Positions 32,895-41,669 of a DNA stretch of 64,000 nucleotides are shown here, in pieces. Numbering within the stretch: position 1 is the stretch's first letter; each line of letters begins with the position of its first letter. A program made the position numbers and the translations under genes. The DNA is from M3007 sp964484205 (lineage in GTDB: Bacteria > Bacteroidota > Bacteroidia > Chitinophagales > Saprospiraceae), in contig CAZAEZ010000003.1 in the NCBI GenBank assembly GCA_964484205.1, forward strand, positions 62,001 through 126,000, given 5' to 3'. The notes beneath the pieces were generated by a model. That model was not told where the DNA came from. It saw nothing but the letters and a program-made list of their open reading frames with translations, and made no database searches.

Positions 32895-34058
32895 ATGGCT
32901 ACCTTATTCAGATTCCTATTGCTCATTGCAATGGCCTGGGGCATTTCAACCGCCTACAAACATTGCTTTCAATCTCACCCTCCAAAAACGTTAGATCTCA
33001 ACTCAATTCCCATAATCACAACAACCGAAGCGTATGATAATCCAACGAATTACAACAAGTTGGCCATTTTAACCGGTCAGGTAATAAACAGCTGGTACAT
33101 CGGTCCGTTGAATGTGGGTGGTTATGAGTTTGCCGACGAAACCGGGACCATTTTGATTTTTAAAAAAGGAATACCGCCGGTTGAAGGCCTCAACAAGTTG
33201 CAAATTCTGCTTGAAATAAAGCCGGTGCTCCGAAGTAACGGAACCGCCTTTGTGACTGGAACCGAAATCCGGGTTTTGTCTATCGGCAAGCCCGGTTCGG
33301 AGCCAATCTTCCGACGGCAGGCAGAATATGGAGCAGTCACCAGGCCGGTTCCAACCCGAAGCCTTGAGCATACCGCACTTGCACTTTCAAGCCTGGCGAC
33401 TCCCGCTCTACAAGACTTCGCAAATGATCCGGCGCCTGCAAGCCCACAGACACCGGTACCGGGTAATACGCAGCCTACCCTATTCATTTTTGTAAACGAC
33501 ATCTCCAAGTCCAACTATTACCTCCAAGTTACCCCGGCACAAGTGCGTGTGCTACTGTACAAGTACGGGAAGGCTGGCGGCGTACGGATGGAAGGTATTT
33601 TGATCCGTTCAAACAGCTTAACCCAGCAGCCTGTTTCCACATCCTTAATCCGCCTGGATACACAGAAAGTGGAGGGCACCTGGTTGGCGGCAAAGCAAGT
33701 GCAAAAAAAGAACAAAGCACTCAAAGCGGCATTTGACACGCAGGTGGAAAAGGCGACCGAGCTGATCGCGAAAAAAATCCTACTGCCCAGAAATCAGCAA
33801 TATTCAGATGTCAATGCCGCCCTACGGTTGGCAAAGATCACAGCCGAGCAACCGAACTACAAGGATTTCAAAATACGCCTTGTGATCACCAGCGACTTAC
33901 TGCATGATGTGCCGGGTCAAAAATCTCAACCTGCCCCCCTGACCCTGCCCGCGCATGTCGAAATCATTCTAATTGGAAATGCTCCGGAGGTCGAATTTAA
34001 AAAAGTGTTTCCCAAAAACAAGGTCACTCAACTGACCGGCTTTCAAGCTCTTTTGTAA
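32895..34058 (+). CDS. OB-fold plus vWA-like protein with N-terminal membrane anchor
   Basis: A 387-residue protein without a clear named family. A hydrophobic N-terminal helix (about 5-20) may anchor it. Residues 55-130 look like an OB-fold (ILTGQVINSWYIG, GGYEFADETGTILIFKKG, KLQILLEIKPVLRSNGTAFV). After a Pro-rich linker, 195-387 has the order of a von Willebrand A domain: TLFIFVNDISKS with the MIDAS motif D202-x-S204-x-S206, then YSDVNAALRLAKI, KIRLVITSDLLHD and VEIILIGNAPE. vWA domains bind partners through a metal. It precedes a membrane protein gene by 22 bases. It opens an A/T-richer block of unknown genes. Domain calls are by eye. Confidence 0.75.
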   Translation: MATLFRFLLLIAMAWGISTAYKHCFQSHPPKTLDLNSIPIITTTEAYDNPTNYNKLAILTGQVINSWYIGPLNVGGYEFADETGTILIFKKGIPPVEGLNKLQILLEIKPVLRSNGTAFVTGTEIRVLSIGKPGSEPIFRRQAEYGAVTRPVPTRSLEHTALALSSLATPALQDFANDPAPASPQTPVPGNTQPTLFIFVNDISKSNYYLQVTPAQVRVLLYKYGKAGGVRMEGILIRSNSLTQQPVSTSLIRLDTQKVEGTWLAAKQVQKKNKALKAAFDTQVEKATELIAKKILLPRNQQYSDVNAALRLAKITAEQPNYKDFKIRLVITSDLLHDVPGQKSQPAPLTLPAHVEIILIGNAPEVEFKKVFPKNKVTQLTGFQALL

Positions 34059-34080
34059 ACAGTTCAAACTACATCTGTCT

Positions 34081-34896
34081 ATGAAAAATCTTTCTATGGC
34101 CACCATCAATGCCTACTGGCTAAAGGCAAATGATGCGGCAACCGAACATGAAATCCGCCAGCGCAAAAAAGCGCGATTGGGTATATCCTGCAACCAGCAT
34201 TACGCCAAAAATGAGCAGGTATATCGCATGGCTACCCTTGTGAAAATCATCTGTGTGTTGATGATCATTCCATTCCTGCTTACCGGTGTATATGAAGGAA
34301 TTATCGTTGCACCAATCTTCGAAGCAGCATTTCTTCAAGGCTTTACCGACAACCCGTTCTGGAAACAGCTGGCTTCCTATTTGCCGATGGCGGCACTCCT
34401 GGGCCTGAGCCTGGCGACAGGTTTGTGTATGCACAACATCAGGGTAAAAGCAGACCCACAGGTACCGAACAAACGCCATATTACCTGGGGTTGGGCTATA
34501 GGAGCCGGGCTGGGCCTCGTGCTCTATATTGGATGTTTGTATTTCCTGACCAGTATGGCTAATAAATCCCTGGAAGACGAAAGCATGGCAGATACGCTGA
34601 ATCTAATCCCTGTTTGGGGTGGCATCGAAATATTTGTAGGCATGTTTGCAGCCCGTGGTTTTGAAATTGTTTGGGTACACCTGGTAGGCTGGGTACAAAA
34701 AATGGCCTATCGCAACAATGAATCTTTCATGACACGTTGTGTGCAGCAATGCCAGGAAAACTACAATTACTACCAGCAAGTATTGCAACATTGGAACCGG
34801 GTAGAACAAACAAAAATGGAGGAAAACATGACACCTGCAATAAAGGCCATTCTGTTTAAAAGTGCCTCGCAGCTTGAAGAAGCGCAATTGCAGTAA
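34081..34896 (+). CDS. Unknown membrane protein
   Basis: Not recognised. 271 residues with four likely membrane helices: about 57-84 (IICVLMIIPFLLTGVYEG), 100-122 (LPMAALLGLSLATGLCM), 137-160 (WAIGAGLGLVLYIGCLYFL) and 175-205 (IPVWGGIEIFVGMF). The N-terminal 50 residues are charged and helical, and the C-terminal 60 (CQENYNYYQQVLQHWNRVEQ) look like a cytoplasmic coiled helix. It lies 22 bases after the OB/vWA gene and should be cotranscribed with it, suggesting a membrane complex. It converges with the next gene with only 7 bases between the ends. Confidence 0.75.
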   Translation: MKNLSMATINAYWLKANDAATEHEIRQRKKARLGISCNQHYAKNEQVYRMATLVKIICVLMIIPFLLTGVYEGIIVAPIFEAAFLQGFTDNPFWKQLASYLPMAALLGLSLATGLCMHNIRVKADPQVPNKRHITWGWAIGAGLGLVLYIGCLYFLTSMANKSLEDESMADTLNLIPVWGGIEIFVGMFAARGFEIVWVHLVGWVQKMAYRNNESFMTRCVQQCQENYNYYQQVLQHWNRVEQTKMEENMTPAIKAILFKSASQLEEAQLQ

Positions 34897-34903
34897 GTTT
34901 TTT

Positions 34904-36754
34904 TTACATCGGGACCTCTGTTGTCCAGGCCATATTAACCGAGCCCGGCCGATAACAACAGGGGTCCCCAATATCGATATGTTCCCGCAGGTACGCTTTC
35001 ATGTCTTCCGAATCGATTTTGTCAATTGCCCGGATAATGGCTTTCGTGATATTTTCATAAGATTTCTTTCGCTCCGTTTTTGGTTTGCCGACAGTTTTTA
35101 CGGATTGGTCTCCCAAAAAATCGATACGGGTATCCTCAAAAAATTCCAAGGGATCAGGGTCGGGGTTGATTTCCGAGTCCTCTTTCAGAACAAAAGTGGT
35201 TTGATTGATCTTTTTTTCCACCTCCAGGCATTGGGCGCGGTAAGGATTTTCGCCAAAGCGTTGGATAAGCCGAAGCAAAATAAAACGTTGGCAAGCCAAC
35301 GCGTGCAAAAACCGGATAAGAACCTTTTCCTTTTCTACCGGAACCATTTCGCCAAATTCCTGCTTGGAGAAGGCGCCCTTTTTTTCATACAAAGCCAGCG
35401 CTTCCAGCAATTTTGCTTTACTGCCCATTGGGTTTACTTCTTCCCAAAGTTGTTCCGCACTGAATTGGAAGCCGCGCTGTGAAAACAGCTTGTCCATTTC
35501 GATTTCTTCAATGTCCGTTTGTTCCGTAGTGGTAGACGAATTTTGTTTTTTATATCCACGGCGGGTTTGGCTGTTAACCACAAGAACCATCGATTCGATG
35601 GAATAGGGAATATTGGGGTTGGAAAGTAAATGATGGATGCAGGTAAAGCCGGCTTTCTGATCACTGTTTAGCTCCACCATTTGGTTTTTGAAAAACACCA
35701 TCCAGCCGTAGCTGGTCCGGTAAAAAGCGTTGGAATTGCCACTTTTGATTCCGCCCAGTTTAACCGTCAGGCGATCCACAAGGGAATCGGCATTTTCCGC
35801 GCTTTCTCTCAACTGGGTTCGCAACTGGATTAACTCCCGGGTAAGCGACTGGGCCGATTGCGAGACTGCAAGATCAGCCTGGGTTACACTTTGCCAACAC
35901 GCATAAATATAGTTGTAGCTCCGCTCCATCAAAACACGCAAGTGCTGTTTTCGGGCTTTAATTTTCGACAGCCCCCGGTCTGAAGCGCGATATTCCTGGG
36001 GTGTTTTCAGCGTAGACAAATGGTACATCAGGTAATACCGCTGCCGTAGCGGAATTTTGAATACCTCTGCACTGGCGGGAATGTTGAGAGTGTATTTCTG
36101 CCATTTTGCAGGCTCAGGCCGATCAGATATATTGATCTGATATTGCGACGGCAGGAGTAACTGGGCAATCCTCGATGCGAAAAGCGACACCAATTCTTGC
36201 TCATCAGGGATGGTTGACAAAGCCTTGGGCATAAACGCTCCCAGCAGATTTGTCGCCAGATGAAGGCCTGAAAGCCGGTCGGCCAGGTGCAGAACCCCTT
36301 TACATAAGCCTTCAGCCGAACCTTCCCATTCGGGGCCAAGGCTCAAGAGAAAAAACGCAACGGGCGAAGCCACAACAGGGATGGGGAAAAGAAAATAGCG
36401 CACGGAACCTTCAGGTAAAAGGCCATCTCCGGGTAAAAATTCCAAATCGGTGCTATCGATCGCTCCCGGCAAGCCCCCTTCCACCCAAATGATCTTGTTT
36501 TTTAAAATCTGACTGATGTCCTTGTAGAAAAAAGAATCCCGAAGGGCCATTCGTTCGTATCCCAATGCATCAGGATTGTAGTTGCCATCCAAAGGGATTG
36601 ACACAAGTTCAGCCAGCGATTTTTCGCCTTGACCGGGAGTGAGGGCCAGGAATGCACAAGTGCAATCTTTTGGGAGGTCCCAAAATTGAATTTCCCGTTG
36701 TACGCCGGAAATAAGTTCTTCATAAGAAACCGGAGGAAGTAGATCAAAGTGCAT
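34904..36754 (-). CDS. GAF-like sensor protein with a wHTH-like module, unknown
   Basis: A 616-residue soluble protein. Residues about 10-170 resemble a GAF domain (VRYFLFPIPVVASPVAFFLL, GPEWEGSAEGLCKGVLHLAD). A helical region (260-335, KARKQHLRVLMERSYNYIYA, LTRELIQLRTQLRES) may be a coiled coil. Residues 342-395 (AFYRTSYGWMVFFKNQMVEL, then KAGFTCIHHLLSNPNIPYSI) resemble a small winged-helix-like module found near the end of many bacterial signalling proteins. The last 150 residues are helical and charged and end in a short Cys-Cys segment. This points to a regulator of the nearby unknown genes, which is inference. Reads away from the three-gene operon. Confidence 0.7.
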   Translation of the reverse strand: MHFDLLPPVSYEELISGVQREIQFWDLPKDCTCAFLALTPGQGEKSLAELVSIPLDGNYNPDALGYERMALRDSFFYKDISQILKNKIIWVEGGLPGAIDSTDLEFLPGDGLLPEGSVRYFLFPIPVVASPVAFFLLSLGPEWEGSAEGLCKGVLHLADRLSGLHLATNLLGAFMPKALSTIPDEQELVSLFASRIAQLLLPSQYQINISDRPEPAKWQKYTLNIPASAEVFKIPLRQRYYLMYHLSTLKTPQEYRASDRGLSKIKARKQHLRVLMERSYNYIYACWQSVTQADLAVSQSAQSLTRELIQLRTQLRESAENADSLVDRLTVKLGGIKSGNSNAFYRTSYGWMVFFKNQMVELNSDQKAGFTCIHHLLSNPNIPYSIESMVLVVNSQTRRGYKKQNSSTTTEQTDIEEIEMDKLFSQRGFQFSAEQLWEEVNPMGSKAKLLEALALYEKKGAFSKQEFGEMVPVEKEKVLIRFLHALACQRFILLRLIQRFGENPYRAQCLEVEKKINQTTFVLKEDSEINPDPDPLEFFEDTRIDFLGDQSVKTVGKPKTERKKSYENITKAIIRAIDKIDSEDMKAYLREHIDIGDPCCYRPGSVNMAWTTEVPM

Positions 36755-37096
36755 GCGGTATAATGAAATTTCTCTCCATGATCAGATTTTTCGAAATCGC
36801 ATTTCTGAAATACGAAATATGATTTCTGCCTATAAGAATAGGAGGCGTTGGAATAGATGCCACCTGCTTTGCAAACTATCGCCTGTTTTAGTTAATTGGG
36901 GCAGATGGCAAAATCCTGTTCGCCTAAAGCCCAAAGTACCCATTTTTTTTTCTGCTAAAATTAAACAAATATAAATTAAAAAGTTTATGCTAATTTTGAG
37001 CGTCCTAATCGTTTTTGAACCATTATTCACAGATATACCCTCGCCGCCGGTAGCATCTGATTAATATTAATACTGAACGGCCCATATTGTCCCCAT
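36755..37096. other. A/T-rich divergent intergenic region
   Basis: 342 bases with no convincing gene. TATATTTG on the minus strand (36973-36966) and TAATTTTG on the plus strand (36991-36998) both fit the TAnnTTTG -7 box and could drive the GAF-like gene and the three-gene operon in opposite directions. They lie only 18 bases apart, so one regulator could control both. Confidence 0.55.
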
Positions 37097-37957
37097 ATGA
37101 GTTTTCAGCACCAATTTAGACGTCTGCCTTCATCCAAACAAAAATCTATCCTCCAGGTCTTTCGGCAATGGACGACCAATAACGAACGGCATGCTGCCCT
37201 GGTAATTCACCAAATGTTCTGGGAACATTTTTTGAGGAAAGCCAATGCCCGAATGATTTTAGAATGGTTAGGGTTGCGAACAACCGATGGCGATCCCACC
37301 AAGCTCTATGAATTAAAGCACTACTTACAAGACAAGCACAATCTGGTCGGTGGCATACTCCGATGTGATCACCCGGTACACGTGGGAACTGTAATTTCCT
37401 GGGATCGTTTTCAAGGATATTTACGTGACTTTCATGGAAATGAGTTTGATGGTGAAAGCGGAATAAAAAGCTTTATTAACGGCTTGGAAAAAAATCACCA
37501 CAAATTACCGGCACATCTGGCTGAAATCCCATTTCGCAAAGAGAAGCGGCTAAGTTGGTTTTTTTGGGATACGCCCGGTTATAAGGATTTGGTTGCGCAA
37601 CCAAAATATGACCGGCAAAAGGATTTTTATGTAGAACATTTAGGCTTAAATCAGGAGGAGTTTGCCATAAACAAGCTGCTCTTGTTTGTTTTCGACTTGA
37701 AAGAAGTTTTATATTCTGAATTTCACCTGCACCGGCCAACAATAGGAGACGCTGCCTGCAACCCAAATTTTCTTCCGCCCAGAAAAGCAGAATACCGATT
37801 CGGCATGACAGTACCCTCCACCGAACCCAAGCACACCTGGGCACAAACAGCAGGCCCAATTTGGAGGTTACACCCTGAACGTACAAGACCCGAAGCCGTT
37901 GGAAATAGTGACCGGTTGAGATTGAAACATATTGTTGAATTTCAAATTTTGGATTAA
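37097..37957 (+). CDS. Unknown protein, first gene of a three-gene operon
   Basis: Not recognised. 286 residues, soluble. The N-terminal 90 residues are helical and basic (LPSSKQKSILQVFRQWTTNN, FWEHFLRKANARMILEWLGL). The centre has HLVGG-like LVGGILRCDHPVHVGTVIS and WDRFQGYLRDFHGNEFDGE; a Trp/Phe-rich WFFWDTPGYKDL follows at about 155. The C-terminus is mixed and ends in a strand (LKHIVEFQIL). No signal peptide, no membrane helix and no known catalytic motif. It is 8 bases from the next gene, so the three genes are one transcription unit. Confidence 0.75.
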   Translation: MSFQHQFRRLPSSKQKSILQVFRQWTTNNERHAALVIHQMFWEHFLRKANARMILEWLGLRTTDGDPTKLYELKHYLQDKHNLVGGILRCDHPVHVGTVISWDRFQGYLRDFHGNEFDGESGIKSFINGLEKNHHKLPAHLAEIPFRKEKRLSWFFWDTPGYKDLVAQPKYDRQKDFYVEHLGLNQEEFAINKLLLFVFDLKEVLYSEFHLHRPTIGDAACNPNFLPPRKAEYRFGMTVPSTEPKHTWAQTAGPIWRLHPERTRPEAVGNSDRLRLKHIVEFQILD

Positions 37958-37965
37958 TAAATCTT

Positions 37966-39261
37966 ATGAAAGACTATTTAAAAATATACCTGAAATTGTA
38001 TGGCAATGAAAGTGGCCAACCCGTTTTTGAAGATACCGACTTTGAAGATATAGATAAGCTGATTCAGGTACTCCCCAATAAATTGAAGGCATTAGGGCCT
38101 GATGAATCAAATTACTACCGGAATCTGCCGGGCTTCATTAAAGGACTCGCTGACCGGGACCTAAAAGAATTTCTTGAAGATATTTTGTATGAAAACAAAG
38201 AATGTATTGAAACGATCTTTGAATCTTCAAAATATGCCACTGCTGCGCAAAATGCTTTTGACTCGCTCATTAACCTTCCACATACTACCTTAGAGAAAAT
38301 AGAAAAATGCTTTGAAAGCATTTTTCAACGTGCATTCAGAAGTGCTGAAATAAAAGATAAAGATGCTGTGAAGAAAATAATGGATATCACGGCACGCAAT
38401 AGGGTTGGCCTGAGCAAGGAGTTCCTGATGCGCAAGTTTGACACCCCCGGACTATCTCCCTTTTTCAAATTGAATATGCTGACACTTTTGGCAGCATTGG
38501 AAAAAGAGAAAAAACCTGCCCTTAAAGAATTCTGGCAAAAGATTGACTTAGGTAAGGAGCCTTGGCTGGCCCCAGCAGTTATGTCCGCATTCAAGTACAA
38601 CCACCCGACTGCGGCACTTGAGGTATTGCCAAAAATCCCTGATGATTACGTCTTTGTGGATACGAACATCCGGAGTAGGCTAAAGCGGAATATTGAAACC
38701 ACATTAAGTCAAATGCGGATTCAATACAAGCGAGAAATTGCCGTCCGAACATTTCGTCAAATTATTCCGGCCATTGAAGCTTCAACAGATTTGACCAGCA
38801 TTCTTCGGGAAGTATTGAAACAGGATGTTGAACTGGAGAACATAGAAGACGTATTCCGGCCATTCCGGGAGATAATGGCTGAATATCTGCCGGAGTCACC
38901 TACTGCCCTAATTAGTGAGGCCCCGGATGAAAGCTTGGATCGTGCAAAAACAGACTCAGATTTGGAAGCAATCCACCGGCAAAAACAACTGTATACAGTT
39001 GTTTTTGAAATGAGAAATGCCACGATAAAGGTTGCCGATAAATTACTCCAGAAACTGAAAATTAGTGAAGCAGAAAAAGAAGAATTTATTCGCAGACTGG
39101 ATGAAGAAGTCCAGCACGAACGAGTTTCAGAGGAGATTTTACAACATGTAGTCGAACAATTGCATATTCCAATAAAAAAGTTGCTTAATCAGAAACCCCG
39201 AAAATATGAAGGACCCATTGAGCAAATTTTTGATCGGTTTGAAAGTGAAAGCAATAAATAA
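37966..39261 (+). CDS. Unknown all-helical protein, second gene of the operon
   Basis: Not recognised. 431 residues, almost entirely helical, with HEAT/TPR-like helix pairs (FIKGLADRDLKEFLEDILYE, TLEKIEKCFESIFQRAFRSA, AVMSAFKYNHPTAALEVLPK) and a highly charged C-terminal third that should form long helices (KVADKLLQKLKISEAEKEEF). No signal peptide or membrane segment. Such a form suggests a scaffold or adaptor. It is 8 bases from both neighbours, which implies tight coexpression and possibly a complex. Confidence 0.75.
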   Translation: MKDYLKIYLKLYGNESGQPVFEDTDFEDIDKLIQVLPNKLKALGPDESNYYRNLPGFIKGLADRDLKEFLEDILYENKECIETIFESSKYATAAQNAFDSLINLPHTTLEKIEKCFESIFQRAFRSAEIKDKDAVKKIMDITARNRVGLSKEFLMRKFDTPGLSPFFKLNMLTLLAALEKEKKPALKEFWQKIDLGKEPWLAPAVMSAFKYNHPTAALEVLPKIPDDYVFVDTNIRSRLKRNIETTLSQMRIQYKREIAVRTFRQIIPAIEASTDLTSILREVLKQDVELENIEDVFRPFREIMAEYLPESPTALISEAPDESLDRAKTDSDLEAIHRQKQLYTVVFEMRNATIKVADKLLQKLKISEAEKEEFIRRLDEEVQHERVSEEILQHVVEQLHIPIKKLLNQKPRKYEGPIEQIFDRFESESNK

Positions 39262-39269
39262 ATCGCCAT

Positions 39270-41570
39270 ATGCTAGCCAGTTCTTCACCAGCAACCCTGG
39301 TTCAACGAATTATAGATAGTTATGAGTTAGTAAAGGCTGACTCAGACTATAAACGGAAAACAGAATGGTATTTTGACACTGTCGATGTGGTAAAGATTGT
39401 TCAGGGATATTATGCCTATGAATATGGCAGCCATTTCGATAAGGAGGCATTTTATTCGAGCCGTGATTTGTATGTACACTGTTTTGCCAGCAAGGGTTGG
39501 TTAGGCATGATCCGGATGCTTTCTCCTCATGAGGAAGAAATGCTATCTAAACTTGATAGACTATTTAAGGCCCGTTACCCAGATGTGCCTGAGTTGGCCC
39601 TCAATGAGCTCCTTCCGTATCTAGATTTAAATGCTTTTATGAAAAAGGCGGGAAATCATTTGGATGCAGATGAAATAAAACAATATGCCAAAAAATTGCA
39701 AAAAGATGCCGGTCCCTTGTTCAAGATCAGTAGTGTTTTAGAACTTCCAACATGGTTTGATCGCTACAAGGCATTGATGCGGGAAAACCAAACGATTAAG
39801 TTCGAACAGGATTCGTATGATCCGATAAATTTGCAAAAAAAAGACATCTATCCTACCATTTGGAAGGCTATAAATGAGCAGCGCCCTTATGATCGTTATG
39901 AAAAAAATAACCACATGGATGCACTTGCCCTGACAGTGCTTCATGAAAAACTAAAGCAAGCTGAAACAGATCTAAGTATACCAATACCTGTTTTTTATTC
40001 CAGCCATCCGGTTATCAATCGTGCGCTTAAAAAGATGCGCGAACAAGACCCCAAATTATTTGCCTATTCTTATCGCGGAAAATTTTATTCCATTATCCGG
40101 GACGCTGAATACTTCATTCTAGATCAGATTATTAATTTTGAACGCGATATTAAACCCGTTGAGTTTTTTGATGAAATAACAAATTTAAAAGGAGAGATTG
40201 AACAGATATATCAAAACTATAAATTGAAAACCTCCTTAACCGGTACTCAATTTAAAGATTTTGAAGATGAAATATATACAGTTGTACTAAATGAATTTTT
40301 GCATTACGTTTGGTTGGAAAGAAATGGCATACAAAACATAGCAGAAGGAATCGAAAATGTTATTAAATTCAATGAGAATAAAAAACGCGTTCAAAAAGTT
40401 ATCGAAAAAGAGCGCAAGGACTTCAATAAAAAATTTGAAAAGCCGATCCGGATCAGCCGCTTGTCAACAAACCTATGGCGATCAATCCCAGAAAGCCTAA
40501 GGAGGTTTGCAAGAGAATATAAGGAATATATAAATCAATCTGGGTTTGATATCTTTCTAACTTTCGGTCTTATCCGTTTCGGCTTAGACAAACCAAAATT
40601 TGAACAAATAATCCAGGATAAATTTCGATTTATCCTGGCTGCCATTCAAAAAATCGAACACCAAACTCCTCTAAAAAATAATAACAAAAATTATCCGGAT
40701 CAGAATGCTGAAACAGATTTCATATTTGAAGTAAGTAATATGATATCCGAAATAATCAGTGGGGTCTCAAGCGGTGAACAAGACGAAAATCTGGTGTCAA
40801 ACCTTGGTTTGCTTTGGCTGTTGGAAGAATTGGATTTAATAGTCCAGATTTGTGATAATTTTGAATACCGATATGATTATTATCAGGTTGCATTTCTGCA
40901 TAGCAATGCTATCACCTTGCATAGTACAGGTAGCAGGGAAATGGTAATAAAAATTACCGAGTGCGTAGAAAAAAAAATGAAAGAAAAGCCCAAACATCCA
41001 TATTACAACATTTGGATTGGCCTTGCTTTTACGCGTTTCAATATGTGGCACATGCAGGTCGGGAAGCCATTGTTCCCAGAACTAGGAGAGATAGATTTTA
41101 CTTCGCCACATTATGATAACTATATAAAATCTATAAAATACCTTGAAGATGCTATTGCTTATCTGAGCACGGGAGAAGATACGGACTCTGCAAAACGACA
41201 TCGTAAAACCCGAAAATATCACTATGCCTTAAATAACCTTATTTATTACACAACAAAGGGCGGAACTCCAGAAGCATTTCGGACACTGGGTAAATATGTA
41301 GATGATTTTACCGCTTTCGAAGGAACCCCTAATGTTTGGCAAAATCGTTTTTATGATACGTTGGCCTGGTATTATTATCGAAATGCTTTGCTTTGCCTTG
41401 ACGAAAAGGATTTGGATATGTTTAAATATTATGTCGAACTAGCTGAAAAGAAAAACACAATAGCACTAGAACGACCTTATTCCAAACGTGACCAGGGTAT
41501 CTATGAAAACCTGAAAGAGCGGATTGGGCGTACCAAAGCAGAAAATGCCGCTGTTTTCAAGGAATCCTAA
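39270..41570 (+). CDS. Large unknown protein with weak PIN-like pattern, third gene of the operon
   Basis: Not recognised. 766 residues, soluble, mainly helical. The N-terminal 250 residues have a spacing reminiscent of PIN-like nuclease domains: WYFDTVDVVKIV with Asp36 in an early strand, MDALALTVLHEKL with Asp217 in the DA-type helix, and PIPVFYSSHPVINRAL as the next strand; these would be acidic site residues, but the match is weak. The middle (320-560) is charged and helical, and the C-terminus (about 590-750) has TPR-like units (YIKSIKYLEDAIAYLSTGE, YHYALNNLIYYTTKGG). Strongly A/T-rich coding. Nuclease activity is a hypothesis only. Confidence 0.72.
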   Translation: MLASSSPATLVQRIIDSYELVKADSDYKRKTEWYFDTVDVVKIVQGYYAYEYGSHFDKEAFYSSRDLYVHCFASKGWLGMIRMLSPHEEEMLSKLDRLFKARYPDVPELALNELLPYLDLNAFMKKAGNHLDADEIKQYAKKLQKDAGPLFKISSVLELPTWFDRYKALMRENQTIKFEQDSYDPINLQKKDIYPTIWKAINEQRPYDRYEKNNHMDALALTVLHEKLKQAETDLSIPIPVFYSSHPVINRALKKMREQDPKLFAYSYRGKFYSIIRDAEYFILDQIINFERDIKPVEFFDEITNLKGEIEQIYQNYKLKTSLTGTQFKDFEDEIYTVVLNEFLHYVWLERNGIQNIAEGIENVIKFNENKKRVQKVIEKERKDFNKKFEKPIRISRLSTNLWRSIPESLRRFAREYKEYINQSGFDIFLTFGLIRFGLDKPKFEQIIQDKFRFILAAIQKIEHQTPLKNNNKNYPDQNAETDFIFEVSNMISEIISGVSSGEQDENLVSNLGLLWLLEELDLIVQICDNFEYRYDYYQVAFLHSNAITLHSTGSREMVIKITECVEKKMKEKPKHPYYNIWIGLAFTRFNMWHMQVGKPLFPELGEIDFTSPHYDNYIKSIKYLEDAIAYLSTGEDTDSAKRHRKTRKYHYALNNLIYYTTKGGTPEAFRTLGKYVDDFTAFEGTPNVWQNRFYDTLAWYYYRNALLCLDEKDLDMFKYYVELAEKKNTIALERPYSKRDQGIYENLKERIGRTKAENAAVFKES

Positions 41571-41637
41571 TATCTGGGTACCATATCTAGTTAAAATGTT
41601 TACCTATTTTTAAAAGAATACCGCTCCTTTCCAATCG

Positions 41638-41645
41638 TATCTTTG
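41638..41645 (+). promoter_or_regulatory. Putative -7 box (TATCTTTG) for the esterase gene
   Basis: TATCTTTG matches TAnnTTTG, 24 bases before the esterase start at 41670. Confidence 0.6.
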
Positions 41646-41669
41646 TGCCCTTTTCCAACAACCGAACAC

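Noticed and set aside
32895..41570. Prophage or integrated element
   Set aside because: No integrase, transposase, terminase, attachment repeats or tRNA at the borders; only composition and unknown genes set it apart.
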